Positions 44,110 to 52,649 of a stretch of DNA of 64,000 nt are shown here, in pieces. The notes beneath the pieces were generated by a model. The model searched no databases, was not told where the DNA came from, and worked only from the letters and a program-made list of their open reading frames with translations. The position numbers were made by a program, and so were the translations under genes. Each line of letters begins with the position of its first letter. Within the stretch, counting starts at the first letter, position 1. Origin of the DNA: Pedobacter westerhofensis (lineage in GTDB: Bacteria; Bacteroidota; Bacteroidia; Sphingobacteriales; Sphingobacteriaceae); NCBI RefSeq assembly GCF_900182595.1, contig NZ_FXTN01000003.1, positions 1 through 64,000 on the forward strand, given 5' to 3'.

Positions 44110-44117
44110 TATTTTTG
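44110..44117 (+). promoter_or_regulatory. -7 box upstream of the thioesterase gene
   Basis: TATTTTTG fits TAnnTTTG and lies 16 bp before the ATG at 44134. No clear -33 TTG is found at the proper distance. Confidence 0.45.
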
Positions 44118-44133
44118 TAGAAAACGTACAATT

Positions 44134-44532
44134 ATGAATTTCCACACCAGAAAATGGATAAAACCAGAAGATTTAAACCCTAACGGAAGCTTATTCGGCG
44201 GCAGTTTGCTCAGATGGATAGATGAAGAAGCTGCTATTTACGCAATTGTACAGCTGGGCAATCCACGGGTGGTTACAAAATATATTTCGGAGATCAATTT
44301 TGTGAGTTCTGCAAAACAGGGCGATATTATCGAAATGGGCATTACGGCAATTGCCTTTGGGAATACGTCCTTAACAATGGTTTGTGAGGTCCGCAATAAG
44401 ATCACCAGGAAAAGCATCCTGACCATTGATAAAATGGTATTTGTAAATGTTGATGAATATGGTAACCCTGTACCTCATGGCAGAACACAGATCAAATTTA
44501 TCGAAGAGCAGTTTGCCGCTGAGGACAATTAA
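44134..44532 (+). CDS. Hotdog-fold acyl-CoA thioesterase
   Basis: A cytoplasmic protein of 132 aa of the YciA/BFIT-like thioesterase group. DLNPNGSLFGGSLLRWIDEEAAIYA is the hot-dog helix with the catalytic Asp/Glu region, and VTKYISEINFVSSAKQGDIIEMG is the following strand. It would hydrolyse short- to medium-chain acyl-CoA, and specificity is not visible. Its last four bases overlap the end of aroK on the opposite strand (44529-44532). Confidence 0.86.
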   Translation: MNFHTRKWIKPEDLNPNGSLFGGSLLRWIDEEAAIYAIVQLGNPRVVTKYISEINFVSSAKQGDIIEMGITAIAFGNTSLTMVCEVRNKITRKSILTIDKMVFVNVDEYGNPVPHGRTQIKFIEEQFAAEDN

Positions 44533-45053
44533 TCTTCCGGATAAACCTGATTTTCGTTTGTCACTGCCTGGAGAATGATCTCCGGGCTCAGGCTGTGGCC
44601 ATTCAGGGTAATTCTGGCCTGATGATAATAAGGACCGCGTTCTGTGAGTTTGTTTTCGATGAAGTCAACAACTCCTTCGGGAGTAAGCCCCCTGAGCAAC
44701 GGACGTTTGGCCATTCCTTTTTCCAGTCTTTTGGCCAGGGAAACCGCAGACATTTCGATATAAACAGTAGTACCATTTGCGTTCATCCAATCCATATTAT
44801 CAAAAAAACATGGAGTTCCGCCTCCGGTTGCGATGATGCAGTTTTCGGCGTACCGGTAATTTTTCAGCGTTTCGCTCTCCAGCTTTCTGAAAGCTTCTTC
44901 TCCATTCGCGGAAAAATAATTTGCAACAGTATCTCCTGTGACACGCTCAATCTCATGATCAAGGTCCAGCAATTCAAATCCCTGCTTTACCGCAAACTTC
45001 TTTCCCAGCGTTGTCTTGCCGCAGCCCATAAAACCAATCAGAAATATCTTCAT
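44529..45053 (-). CDS. aroK: Shikimate kinase
   Basis: A cytoplasmic enzyme of 174 aa that phosphorylates shikimate in aromatic amino acid synthesis. Walker A is GFMGCGKTT (7-15), the shikimate-binding part is LLDLDHEIE and FRKLESETL, ATGGGTPCF is the Gly-rich loop, and KRPLLRG is the lid. It is the last gene of a four-gene minus-strand series (DUF1599 protein, DoxX-like, permease, aroK) with 1-3 bp gaps or overlaps. Confidence 0.95.
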   Translation of the reverse strand: MKIFLIGFMGCGKTTLGKKFAVKQGFELLDLDHEIERVTGDTVANYFSANGEEAFRKLESETLKNYRYAENCIIATGGGTPCFFDNMDWMNANGTTVYIEMSAVSLAKRLEKGMAKRPLLRGLTPEGVVDFIENKLTERGPYYHQARITLNGHSLSPEIILQAVTNENQVYPED

Positions 45054-45056
45054 TAC

Positions 45057-46112
45057 TTAAGCCAATTTTACCCTTGGATCTGCAAAGGCATACAAAATAT
45101 CTACTAAAATATTAATTATTACAAATATCAGGGCGATAAAAAGGATGGAGCCCATCACTACCGGAAAGTCCGACATCTCCAGTGCTTTAACGGTGGTGCG
45201 CCCCAGGCCATTATACCCAAAAATATATTCTACAAAAAAAGAGCCTGCAAGCAGCGAGGCGAACCAGCCAGAAATTGCAGTAATCACAGGATTCAATGCA
45301 TTTTTCAGGGCATGTTTATAAATCACGGCAAAACGGCCAAGGCCTTTTGCACGGGCCGTACGGATATAATCCTGACCGAGGATATCCAGCATGGCTGTTC
45401 TTGTGAGTTGTACAATGATGGCCAGCGGACGTAATCCTAAGGTAATTACCGGCAGGATGAGGTTCTTCAGGGTAATCACTTCACCAAGAAAGGGATCGTA
45501 ACTGTACAGGGAGCCAGACATATTCAGTCCGGTATAGGGCCCGAGGACGAACCCAAAGAACCATGCGATAATAATACCCGCAAAAAAAGCAGGTGCCGAA
45601 ATGCCCAGGATAGCAAAAGCATTGGCAGCATTATCTATCCAGGTGTCTTTGTAGACTGCAGAAACAATTCCTAAAAACACACCAATCAGGGTAGCAAAGA
45701 TCATGGCGGTAATGGCCAGAACAAAGGTATTGGGAACCGTCTCCCCCAGGATAGTAGCTACTTCACGCTTGGTCTGATAGGATCTTCTCAGGTAAGGGAC
45801 CTTAAGGGCAATCACATAGGAGGAAACTGGCAACAAGCGGACATAGTGATATTTCTCCTGTTCTTCAGGAGTGTTTTCGTGATAACTTACCGGAGAAAGG
45901 TCATTAATAAACAACAGGAACTGCATAGGTTTGGATTTATCGAGGCCAAACTCTTTACGTACGGCCTCCAGCGACTGCACATCGGCACGCTGCCCCATCG
46001 TCATCCTTGCAGGATCGCCGGGAAGAATGTTAAACAGGATGAATACAACAACTACTACACCCGCCATTACAGCAAATCCATAGAGTAGTTTCCTGAGTGC
46101 ATATGACCACAT
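45057..46112 (-). CDS. ABC transporter permease, DppB/OppB type, without partner genes
   Basis: An inner-membrane protein of 351 aa with six predicted helices. The N-terminal TM (YALRKLLYGFAVMAGVVVVVF) with NILPGDPARMTMG is the DppB/OppB opening, and the cytoplasmic loop RTARAKGLGRFAVIYKHALKNAL is the EAA motif that contacts the ATPase. The family moves peptides or nickel. No second permease, ATPase or binding protein is nearby, so its partners must be elsewhere. Compared with E. coli DppB it has an extra segment of about 60 residues (LFINDLSPVSYHENTPEEQEKYHYV...) between the first helix and the rest. Confidence 0.88.
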   Translation of the reverse strand: MWSYALRKLLYGFAVMAGVVVVVFILFNILPGDPARMTMGQRADVQSLEAVRKEFGLDKSKPMQFLLFINDLSPVSYHENTPEEQEKYHYVRLLPVSSYVIALKVPYLRRSYQTKREVATILGETVPNTFVLAITAMIFATLIGVFLGIVSAVYKDTWIDNAANAFAILGISAPAFFAGIIIAWFFGFVLGPYTGLNMSGSLYSYDPFLGEVITLKNLILPVITLGLRPLAIIVQLTRTAMLDILGQDYIRTARAKGLGRFAVIYKHALKNALNPVITAISGWFASLLAGSFFVEYIFGYNGLGRTTVKALEMSDFPVVMGSILFIALIFVIINILVDILYAFADPRVKLA

Positions 46113-46113
46113 C

Positions 46114-47265
46114 TTATTTATCGAAGTAAGCTGTTTTCAGTTTTTCGAATGAAGGCACCGACTGATAACTCCATTTATTGATCACTACTCCATTCTTAAG
46201 TAACAGCACACCGGGATTGGCCCGCACCATACTTTTAAGCGGTACAGCATCCGCATAAAAGATCTCCGAAAGCAGCTTACTGCGTTTACTGAAAGCCTCA
46301 GCATCCTGTGCAGAATTTGAAGTGAGCAATACTGTGCGGATGTTGAACTGCTCGGTAGCATCCATTGTAAGCGCATTCAGTTTACCGATGGCCTCTGTAT
46401 TTGTATTGTTAAGGTTGTAGGCAACAATGATCAGGTTATAATATGGGTTCTCCAGCAGTTCTTTGGTATAATTGGTGCCGGCAGCATCACTGATGATCAG
46501 GTCTTTTATTTTTGGCTCGTAGCCTTTTTTAATCAGCTTCTGCACCGGGTTGCCCACGATCTGCCAGTTGCTATCTTTCCAGATCTCCGTTTTCAGGTAA
46601 TCTTTGTCGCTCATCTCCTTTGTTTCAGCTGTAGCCTTATTCTTCAGCTTGTACATAATCAGGTACTGGTCTGGCTCTGCACCCTCAGGGATTTTCATCG
46701 CATCAGGCAGGCTGGCCCCAACCTTGTAGGGAAGAAAATCAATGACAGGAAGGTAGCTGTAGGTATAAATGGTAAAAATAAATGATAGCGCTACAACTGC
46801 AATCAAAGCAATTTTTTGTACACCTGCATTCTGCGTAACAGGCAGGATGGAGTTGCGGTGGATAAACAGATAAACGATCAGCAGCAGCAGGACAAGGTCT
46901 TTTGAGAAAGACTGCCATGGCGTAAGCGGAATAGCATCTCCGAAACAACCACATGAAGTAACCACCTTAAAGGCCGCTGATACGAAGGTGAGAAAGGTAA
47001 AGAAAATAATGATGCCCAGAAGTCCTGTGGCAACCTTCCTGTTCCAGAAACCGAACAATAGCAAGGCCCCTAATACGATCTCCAGCACACAAAGGATCAT
47101 CGCGATCCCTGTAGCATAGGGACTAAAAAAGGAAATATGAAAAACATCAAAGTACTCTTCGAGCTTATAACCGAAACCAAGGGTATCATTTGCCTTGATC
47201 AGTCCGGAGAAAATGAAGAGCACTCCTACAAATATCCGTGAAAAATTTAACGCAATTTTATTCAT
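46114..47265 (-). CDS. DoxX/MauE-like membrane protein with thioredoxin-like C-terminus (BT_3928 family)
   Basis: A protein of 383 aa. Four hydrophobic segments (about 1-145) form a DoxX/MauE-type domain, with ISRIFVGVLFIFSGLIKANDTLG-like opening residues and SCGCFGDAIPLTPWQSFSKD, the Cys pair typical of MauE/VKOR-like relatives. The remaining 200 residues look like a periplasmic thioredoxin-like fold (VRANPGVLLLKNGVVINKWSYQSVPSFEKL) without a CxxC. A role in thiol redox or membrane stress is suggested by the family but unproven. Its start overlaps the end of the DUF1599 gene by one base. Confidence 0.78.
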   Translation of the reverse strand: MNKIALNFSRIFVGVLFIFSGLIKANDTLGFGYKLEEYFDVFHISFFSPYATGIAMILCVLEIVLGALLLFGFWNRKVATGLLGIIIFFTFLTFVSAAFKVVTSCGCFGDAIPLTPWQSFSKDLVLLLLIVYLFIHRNSILPVTQNAGVQKIALIAVVALSFIFTIYTYSYLPVIDFLPYKVGASLPDAMKIPEGAEPDQYLIMYKLKNKATAETKEMSDKDYLKTEIWKDSNWQIVGNPVQKLIKKGYEPKIKDLIISDAAGTNYTKELLENPYYNLIIVAYNLNNTNTEAIGKLNALTMDATEQFNIRTVLLTSNSAQDAEAFSKRSKLLSEIFYADAVPLKSMVRANPGVLLLKNGVVINKWSYQSVPSFEKLKTAYFDK

Positions 47266-47807
47266 TATTTGAGTTCTAATTTGATCAGCGCAAAAACAGC
47301 ATAATTGAGCATATCCTGATAATTGGCGTTTACACCTTCAGAAACCACCGTGGCACCAAGGTTATCCTCAATTTGTTTCACCCTGAAGATCTTCATCAGG
47401 ATCAGGTCTGTCAGTGAGCTGATCCTCATATCCCGCCAGGCTTCGCCATAATCATGGTTTTTCGCAAACATCAGGTCTTTGGTTTCCTGTACCTTCTGAT
47501 CAAACAGCTGTTGTACCCTGTTCAGTTCCAGTTCAAGCGGATCATTTTCATCCATGTCTGCCTGCATCATGGCAATGATACAGTAATTGATGATCCCGAT
47601 ATATTCAGGTACAATACCTTCCCCTACTTTTGATATTTTCTTTTCTTCGAGCGTACGGATGCGCTGTGCTTTGATAAATATCTGGTCTGTAATAGAAGAC
47701 AAACGCAGAATGCGCCATGCCGTTCCGTAGTCCTGGGTTTTCTTTAAAAAAAGCGATCTGCAGACCGCAATTACTGAATCGAATTCTTGTGAGGTATTTG
47801 TGGCCAA
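47265..47807 (-). CDS. DUF1599 protein, internally duplicated
   Basis: A soluble protein of 180 aa. It consists of two copies of the same unit: KKTQDYGTAWRILRLSSITDQIFIKAQRI...EGIVPEYIGIINYCIIAM (about 17-80) and AKNHDYGEAWRDMRISSLTDLILMKIFRV...EGVNANYQDMLNYAVFAL (about 114-176). Pfam calls this the nucleotide-modification-associated domain 1, and the all-alpha pattern with conserved Asp/Glu is reminiscent of MazG-like NTP pyrophosphatases. Its function is not established. It is the first gene of the minus-strand series and divergent from folP. Confidence 0.85.
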   Translation of the reverse strand: MATNTSQEFDSVIAVCRSLFLKKTQDYGTAWRILRLSSITDQIFIKAQRIRTLEEKKISKVGEGIVPEYIGIINYCIIAMMQADMDENDPLELELNRVQQLFDQKVQETKDLMFAKNHDYGEAWRDMRISSLTDLILMKIFRVKQIEDNLGATVVSEGVNANYQDMLNYAVFALIKLELK

Positions 47808-47846
47808 AACAATTAAAATATTTAGTTTAAAGCTATTTTAATACTG

Positions 47847-47854
47847 TATTTTTG
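47847..47854 (+). promoter_or_regulatory. -7 box directly abutting folP
   Basis: TATTTTTG matches TAnnTTTG. Only 6 bp separate it from the ATG at 47861, so the transcript would begin at or within a few bases of the start codon (leaderless or nearly so). The -33 region is AT-rich without a clear TTG. Confidence 0.5.
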
Positions 47855-47860
47855 TATTAA

Positions 47861-48721
47861 ATGATGGCTAAAGATACGTTTTTAAACCGAAAAATAACAC
47901 TAAACCTCAAAGGTGAACTTCTTGATTTGAGCCGCCCGGTTGTAATGGGCATCCTCAATTTAACGCCTGATTCTTTCTACAGCAACAGCCGGATCAGTTC
48001 TGTAGATCTTGCCCTGGAAAGAGCAGAAAACTGCCTGGAAGAAGGTGCAGTTTTCATTGATATCGGTGCTTATTCTTCCCGCCCCGGGGCTGATGATGTG
48101 AGTACCGATGAAGAGTTGAGGAGGATCGTACCTGTAGTTGAAGCGATCAGTAAACGGTTCCCTGAAGCACGGCTTTCCATTGATACCTTCAGGGCAAAAG
48201 TTGCCGGCGAAAGTATTGAAGCAGGGGCGCACATAATCAACGACATTTCAGGCGGTGAACTGGATGAGCAGATGTTTGAAACTGTAGCCAGACTGCAGGT
48301 TCCCTACATTCTCATGCACATGAAAGGTAACCCGCAGACGATGCAGGAAGATCCGGCTTACAATAACGTGAGCCTGGATGTGGTGGATTATTTTGAGCAA
48401 AAACTATACACGCTGAAGAACCTTGGCGTAAGGGATATCATCCTTGACCCGGGTTTTGGCTTTGCAAAAACCACTGACCATAATTACGAGCTGTTAAACC
48501 ATATGCAGAACCTGGATATCTTCGGTCTTCCGGTACTGGTGGGTTTTTCCAGGAAATCCATGATTTATAAATTTCTGGGAAATACCCCGCAGGAGGCCTT
48601 GAATGGCACAACGGTGCTCAATACCATAGCACTTGAAAAAGGCGCAAAGATACTGAGGGTACATGATGTAAAGGCAGCCGCAGAATGTATCGCACTTGTT
48701 GAAAAACTGCAGGAGCGGTAA
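47861..48721 (+). CDS. folP: Dihydropteroate synthase
   Basis: A cytoplasmic enzyme of 286 aa that joins p-aminobenzoate to dihydropterin pyrophosphate in folate synthesis. Signature segments are VVMGILNLTPDSFYSNSR, FIDIGAYSSRPGADDVSTDEE, LSIDTFRAKVA, INDISGG, MHMKGNPQTMQ, DPGFGFAKT and GFSRKSMIYKFLG. Two adjacent ATG codons (47861, 47864) are possible starts, and the second gives the usual MAKDTF opening. A -7 box ends 6 bp upstream, implying almost no leader. cdaA follows after 30 bp, a common pairing in this phylum. Confidence 0.96.
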   Translation: MMAKDTFLNRKITLNLKGELLDLSRPVVMGILNLTPDSFYSNSRISSVDLALERAENCLEEGAVFIDIGAYSSRPGADDVSTDEELRRIVPVVEAISKRFPEARLSIDTFRAKVAGESIEAGAHIINDISGGELDEQMFETVARLQVPYILMHMKGNPQTMQEDPAYNNVSLDVVDYFEQKLYTLKNLGVRDIILDPGFGFAKTTDHNYELLNHMQNLDIFGLPVLVGFSRKSMIYKFLGNTPQEALNGTTVLNTIALEKGAKILRVHDVKAAAECIALVEKLQER

Positions 48722-48751
48722 TATATCTCTAAAATACTTAACTTGGCAATA

Positions 48752-49543
48752 ATGAAAGGTTTTGACTTTGATTTTCTCACCATAACGGTCACTGATGTAG
48801 TGGACATTTTGTTCGTTGCCTTCCTGATCTATTATACCTATAACCTGATTAAAAATACCATGGCAGTGAACCTGCTGCTGGGTATGGTGATCATTCTGGT
48901 GCTTTGGTTTGTGGTAGACGCCTTAAATATGCGTCTCCTGTCTGCGATCATCAACAAGTTCATGAGCGTGGGCGTGATTGCAATGATCATCATTTTCCAG
49001 CCCGAGATCAGGCGCTTTCTGCTAATGATTGGGAAAAACACGTTTTTGCAGAAAAACAAGGCCTGGTGGGGATACTTATTTGGCAGCAAGGATATTGAAC
49101 GTGATAACCTGGTGCGGATCAAACCGATTATTGATGCCTGCAAGAGCATGAAAAAATCCAGGACCGGTGCTTTGATTGTTTTTGTAAAGTTCTATGACGA
49201 CCAGCTATTTGCCAACAGTTGTGAGGTGATCGACTCAAAGATATCCAAACGCCTGCTGGAAAGCATATTTCAGAAGTACAGCCCCCTGCATGACGGCGCT
49301 GTGGTGATTGCAGAAAATAAAATTAAAAGTGCCAGCTGTATCCTGCCCCTTACCGACAATGATAAACTTCCTCCTCAATTTGGTTTGCGCCACCGTGCCG
49401 GTATCGGCATCTCAGAAACTACAGATGCCGTAGCGGTGATTGTATCCGAAGAAACCGGTGAAATTGCCTATGCAAAACAAGGCAGGGTAAGGATGAATGT
49501 ATCTTTTGGGGAACTGGAGAAGTTGCTGAACAAAGATTTTTAG
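48752..49543 (+). CDS. cdaA: Diadenylate cyclase CdaA
   Basis: A membrane enzyme of 263 aa that makes the second messenger cyclic di-AMP from two ATP. Three N-terminal hydrophobic helices (about 13-80) anchor it. The DAC domain (about 95-250) has the catalytic D181-G-A (PLHDGAVVI) and R213-H-R-A-G (LRHRAGIGISE). The ATG at 48752 is preferred to an in-frame TTG at 48743. It follows folP closely on the same strand and ends at a terminator. Confidence 0.94.
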   Translation: MKGFDFDFLTITVTDVVDILFVAFLIYYTYNLIKNTMAVNLLLGMVIILVLWFVVDALNMRLLSAIINKFMSVGVIAMIIIFQPEIRRFLLMIGKNTFLQKNKAWWGYLFGSKDIERDNLVRIKPIIDACKSMKKSRTGALIVFVKFYDDQLFANSCEVIDSKISKRLLESIFQKYSPLHDGAVVIAENKIKSASCILPLTDNDKLPPQFGLRHRAGIGISETTDAVAVIVSEETGEIAYAKQGRVRMNVSFGELEKLLNKDF

Positions 49544-49544
49544 G

Positions 49545-49575
49545 CAAAAAAAATCCGGCACAGGGCCGGATCTCT
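49545..49575. terminator. Bidirectional terminator between cdaA and the bacilliredoxin gene
   Basis: ATCCGGC (49553-49559) pairs with GCCGGAT (49565-49571), loop ACAGG, with a run of A on the left and TCTCTTT on the right, so it can end transcripts from both convergent genes. Confidence 0.8.
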
Positions 49576-49611
49576 TTATACCGGCTGTTCACCGGATACT
49601 ATCTTTAATGA

Positions 49612-50022
49612 CTAGCAGTACTGATCAAAAGCACCCATCAGGTTTTCCGCGATCATCTGTGCAGGACGGCCTTCAATCTGGTGACGTTCGATCATATGAA
49701 CAAGCTTACCATCTTTAAACAAAGCCATAGCTGGTGAAGACGGAGGGAAAGGCATCATATAACTTCTTGCTCTGTCAACCGCATCCTTTTCCATACCTGC
49801 AAAAACAGTGATCATTTTATCAGGATGTTTTTCATTCGAAGCTGCTAATCTTGCTGCCGGGCGCGCATTTGCTGCTGCACAACCGCATACTGAGTTTACA
49901 ACAACAAAAACAGTTCCTTCGCCGGTAAGGGCATTATCTACCTCTTCTGCTGTTTTCATTTCTTCAAAACCTACTTTGGTTAATTCCGCACGCATAGGTT
50001 CTACTAAATATTCTGGATACAT
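49612..50022 (-). CDS. BrxA/BrxB-family bacilliredoxin (YphP/YqiW-like)
   Basis: A cytoplasmic thiol protein of 136 aa with a thioredoxin-like fold. The active site is C46-G-C48 in NSVCGCAAANARP, the CGC signature of bacilliredoxins, which remove bacillithiol from mixed disulfides. MPFPPSSPAMALFKDGKLVHMIERHQIEGR contains the cis-Pro region, and a further Cys is the last residue. Many Bacteroidetes make bacillithiol, which agrees with this function. It is transcribed from its own promoter at 50065-50094. Confidence 0.92.
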   Translation of the reverse strand: MYPEYLVEPMRAELTKVGFEEMKTAEEVDNALTGEGTVFVVVNSVCGCAAANARPAARLAASNEKHPDKMITVFAGMEKDAVDRARSYMMPFPPSSPAMALFKDGKLVHMIERHQIEGRPAQMIAENLMGAFDQYC

Positions 50023-50064
50023 ATGTAAGATGCTTTAAATATTATTATTAATTTTTTCTTGCAA

Positions 50065-50094
50065 CAAAGGTACACCGGGATTTAGTAGTATCAA
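50065..50094 (-). promoter_or_regulatory. Promoter of the bacilliredoxin gene
   Basis: On the minus strand TACCTTTG (50065-50072) has TTG (50092-50094) exactly 19 bp upstream. This is a textbook Bacteroidetes promoter, 42 bp before the start codon. Confidence 0.8.
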
Positions 50095-50169
50095 AGGAAT
50101 TCAGGGTTTGCACATGTTTTTTACCTTTTGATTACCAAGACCATTATTTCGTCATATCCCAATTCCTTT

Positions 50170-50200
50170 TTGTTATTGACTATGAAATGCTGTAAATTTG
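50170..50200 (+). promoter_or_regulatory. Promoter of ahcY
   Basis: TTG (50170-50172, within a T-run) is followed after 20 bp by TAAATTTG (50193-50200). The ATG at 50223 lies 22 bp further. It is back to back with the bacilliredoxin promoter, whose -33 lies 76 bp away. Confidence 0.7.
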
Positions 50201-50222
50201 CAGCTCACAAAACAAAAAAAAT

Positions 50223-51539
50223 ATGTCATCAGTAGAGACTACTTACATCCCTTACAAAGTAAAGGATATTTCACTGGCAGAATGGGGCCGTAAAGAGATT
50301 GGATTAGCAGAAGCAGAGATGCCCGGCTTAATGTCATTACGCGAAGAATTTGGTCCGTCGAAACCACTAAAAGGTGCGCGCATTGCAGGTTGTCTGCACA
50401 TGACCATCCAAACTGCAGTTTTAATTGAAACTTTAGTTGAACTGGGTGCAGAAGTAACCTGGTCATCATGCAATATTTTCTCTACACAAGATCACGCTGC
50501 TGCTGCTATCGCTGCTGCAGGTATCCAGGTTTACGCATGGAAAGGTCTTAACGAAGAAGAATTTGACTGGTGTATTGAGCAAACTTTACATTTCGGTCCT
50601 GAGCAACAGCCTTTAAACATGATCCTAGACGATGGTGGTGATTTAACCAACATGGTGTTCGACAGGTTCCCTGAGCTGATCGCTGCGATTAAAGGTCTTT
50701 CTGAAGAAACTACTACAGGTGTTCACCGTCTGTATGAGCGTATGAAAAACGGAACTTTACACTTACCGGCTATCAACGTAAACGACTCTGTAACAAAATC
50801 TAAATTTGACAACAAATATGGCTGCCGTGAGTCATTGGTAGATGCGATCCGTCGTGCTACTGATGTAATGATGGCTGGTAAAGTTGCTGTTGTAGCAGGT
50901 TATGGTGATGTAGGTAAAGGTTCTGCAGAATCACTGAGCTCACAGGGTGTACGTGTAATCGTTTCAGAAATTGATCCGATCTGTGCATTGCAGGCTGCAA
51001 TGGAAGGTTATGAAGTGAAGAAATTTGCTAATGCCGTTAAAGAAGCTGATATCGTAGTTACTACAACAGGTAACTGTGACATCGTTCGTGCAGAGCATTT
51101 CAAATCAATGAAAGATAAAGTGATCGTTTGTAACATTGGCCACTTTGACAATGAGATCGACGTTGCCTGGTTAAATACCAACTATGGTGATACTAAAGTT
51201 GAGATCAAACCACAGGTTGATAAATACACAATCGACGGTAAAGATGTGATCTTACTGGCTGAAGGACGTTTGGTTAACTTAGGTTGTGCTACAGGCCACC
51301 CAAGTTTCGTAATGTCTGCTTCTTTCACTAATCAGACTTTAGCTCAACTGGAATTATGGACAAACCCGGGTAAATATGAGAACAAAGTTTACGTTCTTCC
51401 TAAATACCTGGATGAAAAAGTTGCCCGTCTGCACTTAGCTAAAATCGGCGTTGAATTAGACGTACTGGATACTCACCAGGCTGAATATATCGGTGTTCCG
51501 GTTGAAGGTCCTTTTAAAGGTGAAGCATACAGATACTAA
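50223..51539 (+). CDS. ahcY: Adenosylhomocysteinase
   Basis: A cytoplasmic NAD-dependent enzyme of 438 aa that splits S-adenosylhomocysteine into adenosine and homocysteine, keeping the methyl cycle running. Conserved parts include [60 protein letters not shown] and the NAD fold [18 protein letters not shown]. The C-terminal KYEN...[41 protein letters not shown] end is complete. Codons ending in T (GGT, GCT, GTT) are much more frequent than in its neighbours, suggesting high expression. Confidence 0.98.
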   Translation: MSSVETTYIPYKVKDISLAEWGRKEIGLAEAEMPGLMSLREEFGPSKPLKGARIAGCLHMTIQTAVLIETLVELGAEVTWSSCNIFSTQDHAAAAIAAAGIQVYAWKGLNEEEFDWCIEQTLHFGPEQQPLNMILDDGGDLTNMVFDRFPELIAAIKGLSEETTTGVHRLYERMKNGTLHLPAINVNDSVTKSKFDNKYGCRESLVDAIRRATDVMMAGKVAVVAGYGDVGKGSAESLSSQGVRVIVSEIDPICALQAAMEGYEVKKFANAVKEADIVVTTTGNCDIVRAEHFKSMKDKVIVCNIGHFDNEIDVAWLNTNYGDTKVEIKPQVDKYTIDGKDVILLAEGRLVNLGCATGHPSFVMSASFTNQTLAQLELWTNPGKYENKVYVLPKYLDEKVARLHLAKIGVELDVLDTHQAEYIGVPVEGPFKGEAYRY

Positions 51540-51558
51540 TCTGTTTAAATATATCAGG

Positions 51559-51593
51559 AAAAGGGATACGCTGAAAAGTGTATCCCTTTTTTT
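51559..51593 (+). terminator. Terminator after ahcY
   Basis: AAAAGGGATAC (51559-51569) pairs perfectly with GTATCCCTTTT (51580-51590), followed by three more T residues. Confidence 0.88.
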
Positions 51594-51854
51594 GTTGAAT
51601 ATGCTGATCAATCTGTTTCTAAAGCCCTGGGAGTATGCAGCAAAGGCTATAGTTGAGCCTGCCCTTAATATAAGTGCGACATTCCTGCGATCAAACTGCC
51701 ATCAAACTGCACTAGCTAAAGACGAAAATAGCGCTCATATACCGCAATATCGTTGCAGGTATGTCGCACTTACAGACAAGGTGCCGACCAGCAGGAGGCT
51801 TCATACTTTACAATAATATTATACCTGTTTGTCATTATTGAATTATCTTTGTAG
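51594..51854. repeat. Intergenic region with a long spaced inverted repeat
   Basis: Between the ahcY terminator and pdxJ no coding potential is evident. A 21-base arm at 51671-51691 recurs inverted at 51749-51772 (TAAGTGCGACAT.CCTGC core, with one mismatch and a small insertion), enclosing 57 bases. Inside, ATCAAACTGC is repeated in tandem (51690-51699 and 51701-51710). The layout of terminal inverted repeats around a short non-coding core resembles a small non-autonomous mobile element, but no target-site duplication is clear. A structured RNA is the alternative. Confidence 0.5.
51844..51851 (+). promoter_or_regulatory. -7 box directly abutting pdxJ
   Basis: TATCTTTG fits TAnnTTTG and ends 3 bp before the ATG at 51855, so transcription would start at about the start codon. 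The -33 is weak: TTG at 51829-51831 is only 12 bp upstream. Confidence 0.5.
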
Positions 51855-52574
51855 ATGACAAAACTATCAGTAAACATCAATAAAATCGCCACTTTACGAA
51901 ACAGTCGCGGTGGAAACAATCCCGATTTGGTGAAGGTTGCCATGGATTGTGAGCGCTTTGGTGCTGAAGGTATCACCGTTCACCCAAGGCCAGACGAACG
52001 TCATATCCGCTACCAGGACACGTTCGACCTGAAAGCAGCAATCTCAACAGAATTTAATATCGAAGGAAACTGCAGGGAACAAAAGTTTGTAGACCTCGTA
52101 CTTGCAAACAAGCCCGCCCAGGTTACCCTCGTTCCGGATGCTGAAGGACAAATCACTTCCAATCACGGATGGGATACCATCAAACACCAGGATTACCTGA
52201 AGGAAATGGTAAGTATTTTCCAGCTGGCAGGTATCAGGGTTTCTATCTTTATTGACCCTGTAAGAGAAATGATTGAGGCTGCAAAAACCACAGGAACCGA
52301 GCGCATTGAGCTGTACACAGAAGCGTATGCTGCAAACTATCCTAAAGACCCGGTGACAGCAATTGCACCTTATATTCAAGCTGCACATACAGCAAACAAA
52401 CTGGGTTTAGGCATCAACGCCGGTCACGACCTTGACCTGCAAAACCTTAAGTATTTTGCAGAAAATATTCCAAACCTGCTTGAGGTTTCCATCGGCCATG
52501 CCCTGATCAGTGATGCCCTCTACCTTGGTTTGGAAAATACGGTTCAAATGTATCTGAGACAACTGAATGACTAA
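51855..52574 (+). CDS. pdxJ: Pyridoxine 5'-phosphate synthase
   Basis: A cytoplasmic TIM-barrel enzyme of 239 aa that condenses 3-amino-2-oxopropyl phosphate with deoxyxylulose 5-phosphate in vitamin B6 synthesis. It has the conserved [80 protein letters not shown] and [13 protein letters not shown], and [11 protein letters not shown]. It is a single gene before gcvP, with a -7 box touching the start codon. Confidence 0.97.
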   Translation: MTKLSVNINKIATLRNSRGGNNPDLVKVAMDCERFGAEGITVHPRPDERHIRYQDTFDLKAAISTEFNIEGNCREQKFVDLVLANKPAQVTLVPDAEGQITSNHGWDTIKHQDYLKEMVSIFQLAGIRVSIFIDPVREMIEAAKTTGTERIELYTEAYAANYPKDPVTAIAPYIQAAHTANKLGLGINAGHDLDLQNLKYFAENIPNLLEVSIGHALISDALYLGLENTVQMYLRQLND

Positions 52575-52649
52575 GTTATTCATCTGATTATGCATTAGAA
52601 TAAAAACGGAAAAATTAGTACCTTCGCGCAACTTTTATTGTTATACTTC

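Noticed and set aside
50095..50222. A SAM or SAH riboswitch upstream of ahcY
   Set aside because: The promoter leaves a leader of about 20 bases, which is too short for either class.
51493..51816. A 107-residue frame across the ahcY terminator
   Set aside because: It begins within ahcY and spans the terminator and inverted repeat; no coding signal.
52575..52649. A glycine riboswitch before gcvP
   Set aside because: Only 75 bp lie between pdxJ and gcvP, too short, and no matching structure is seen.
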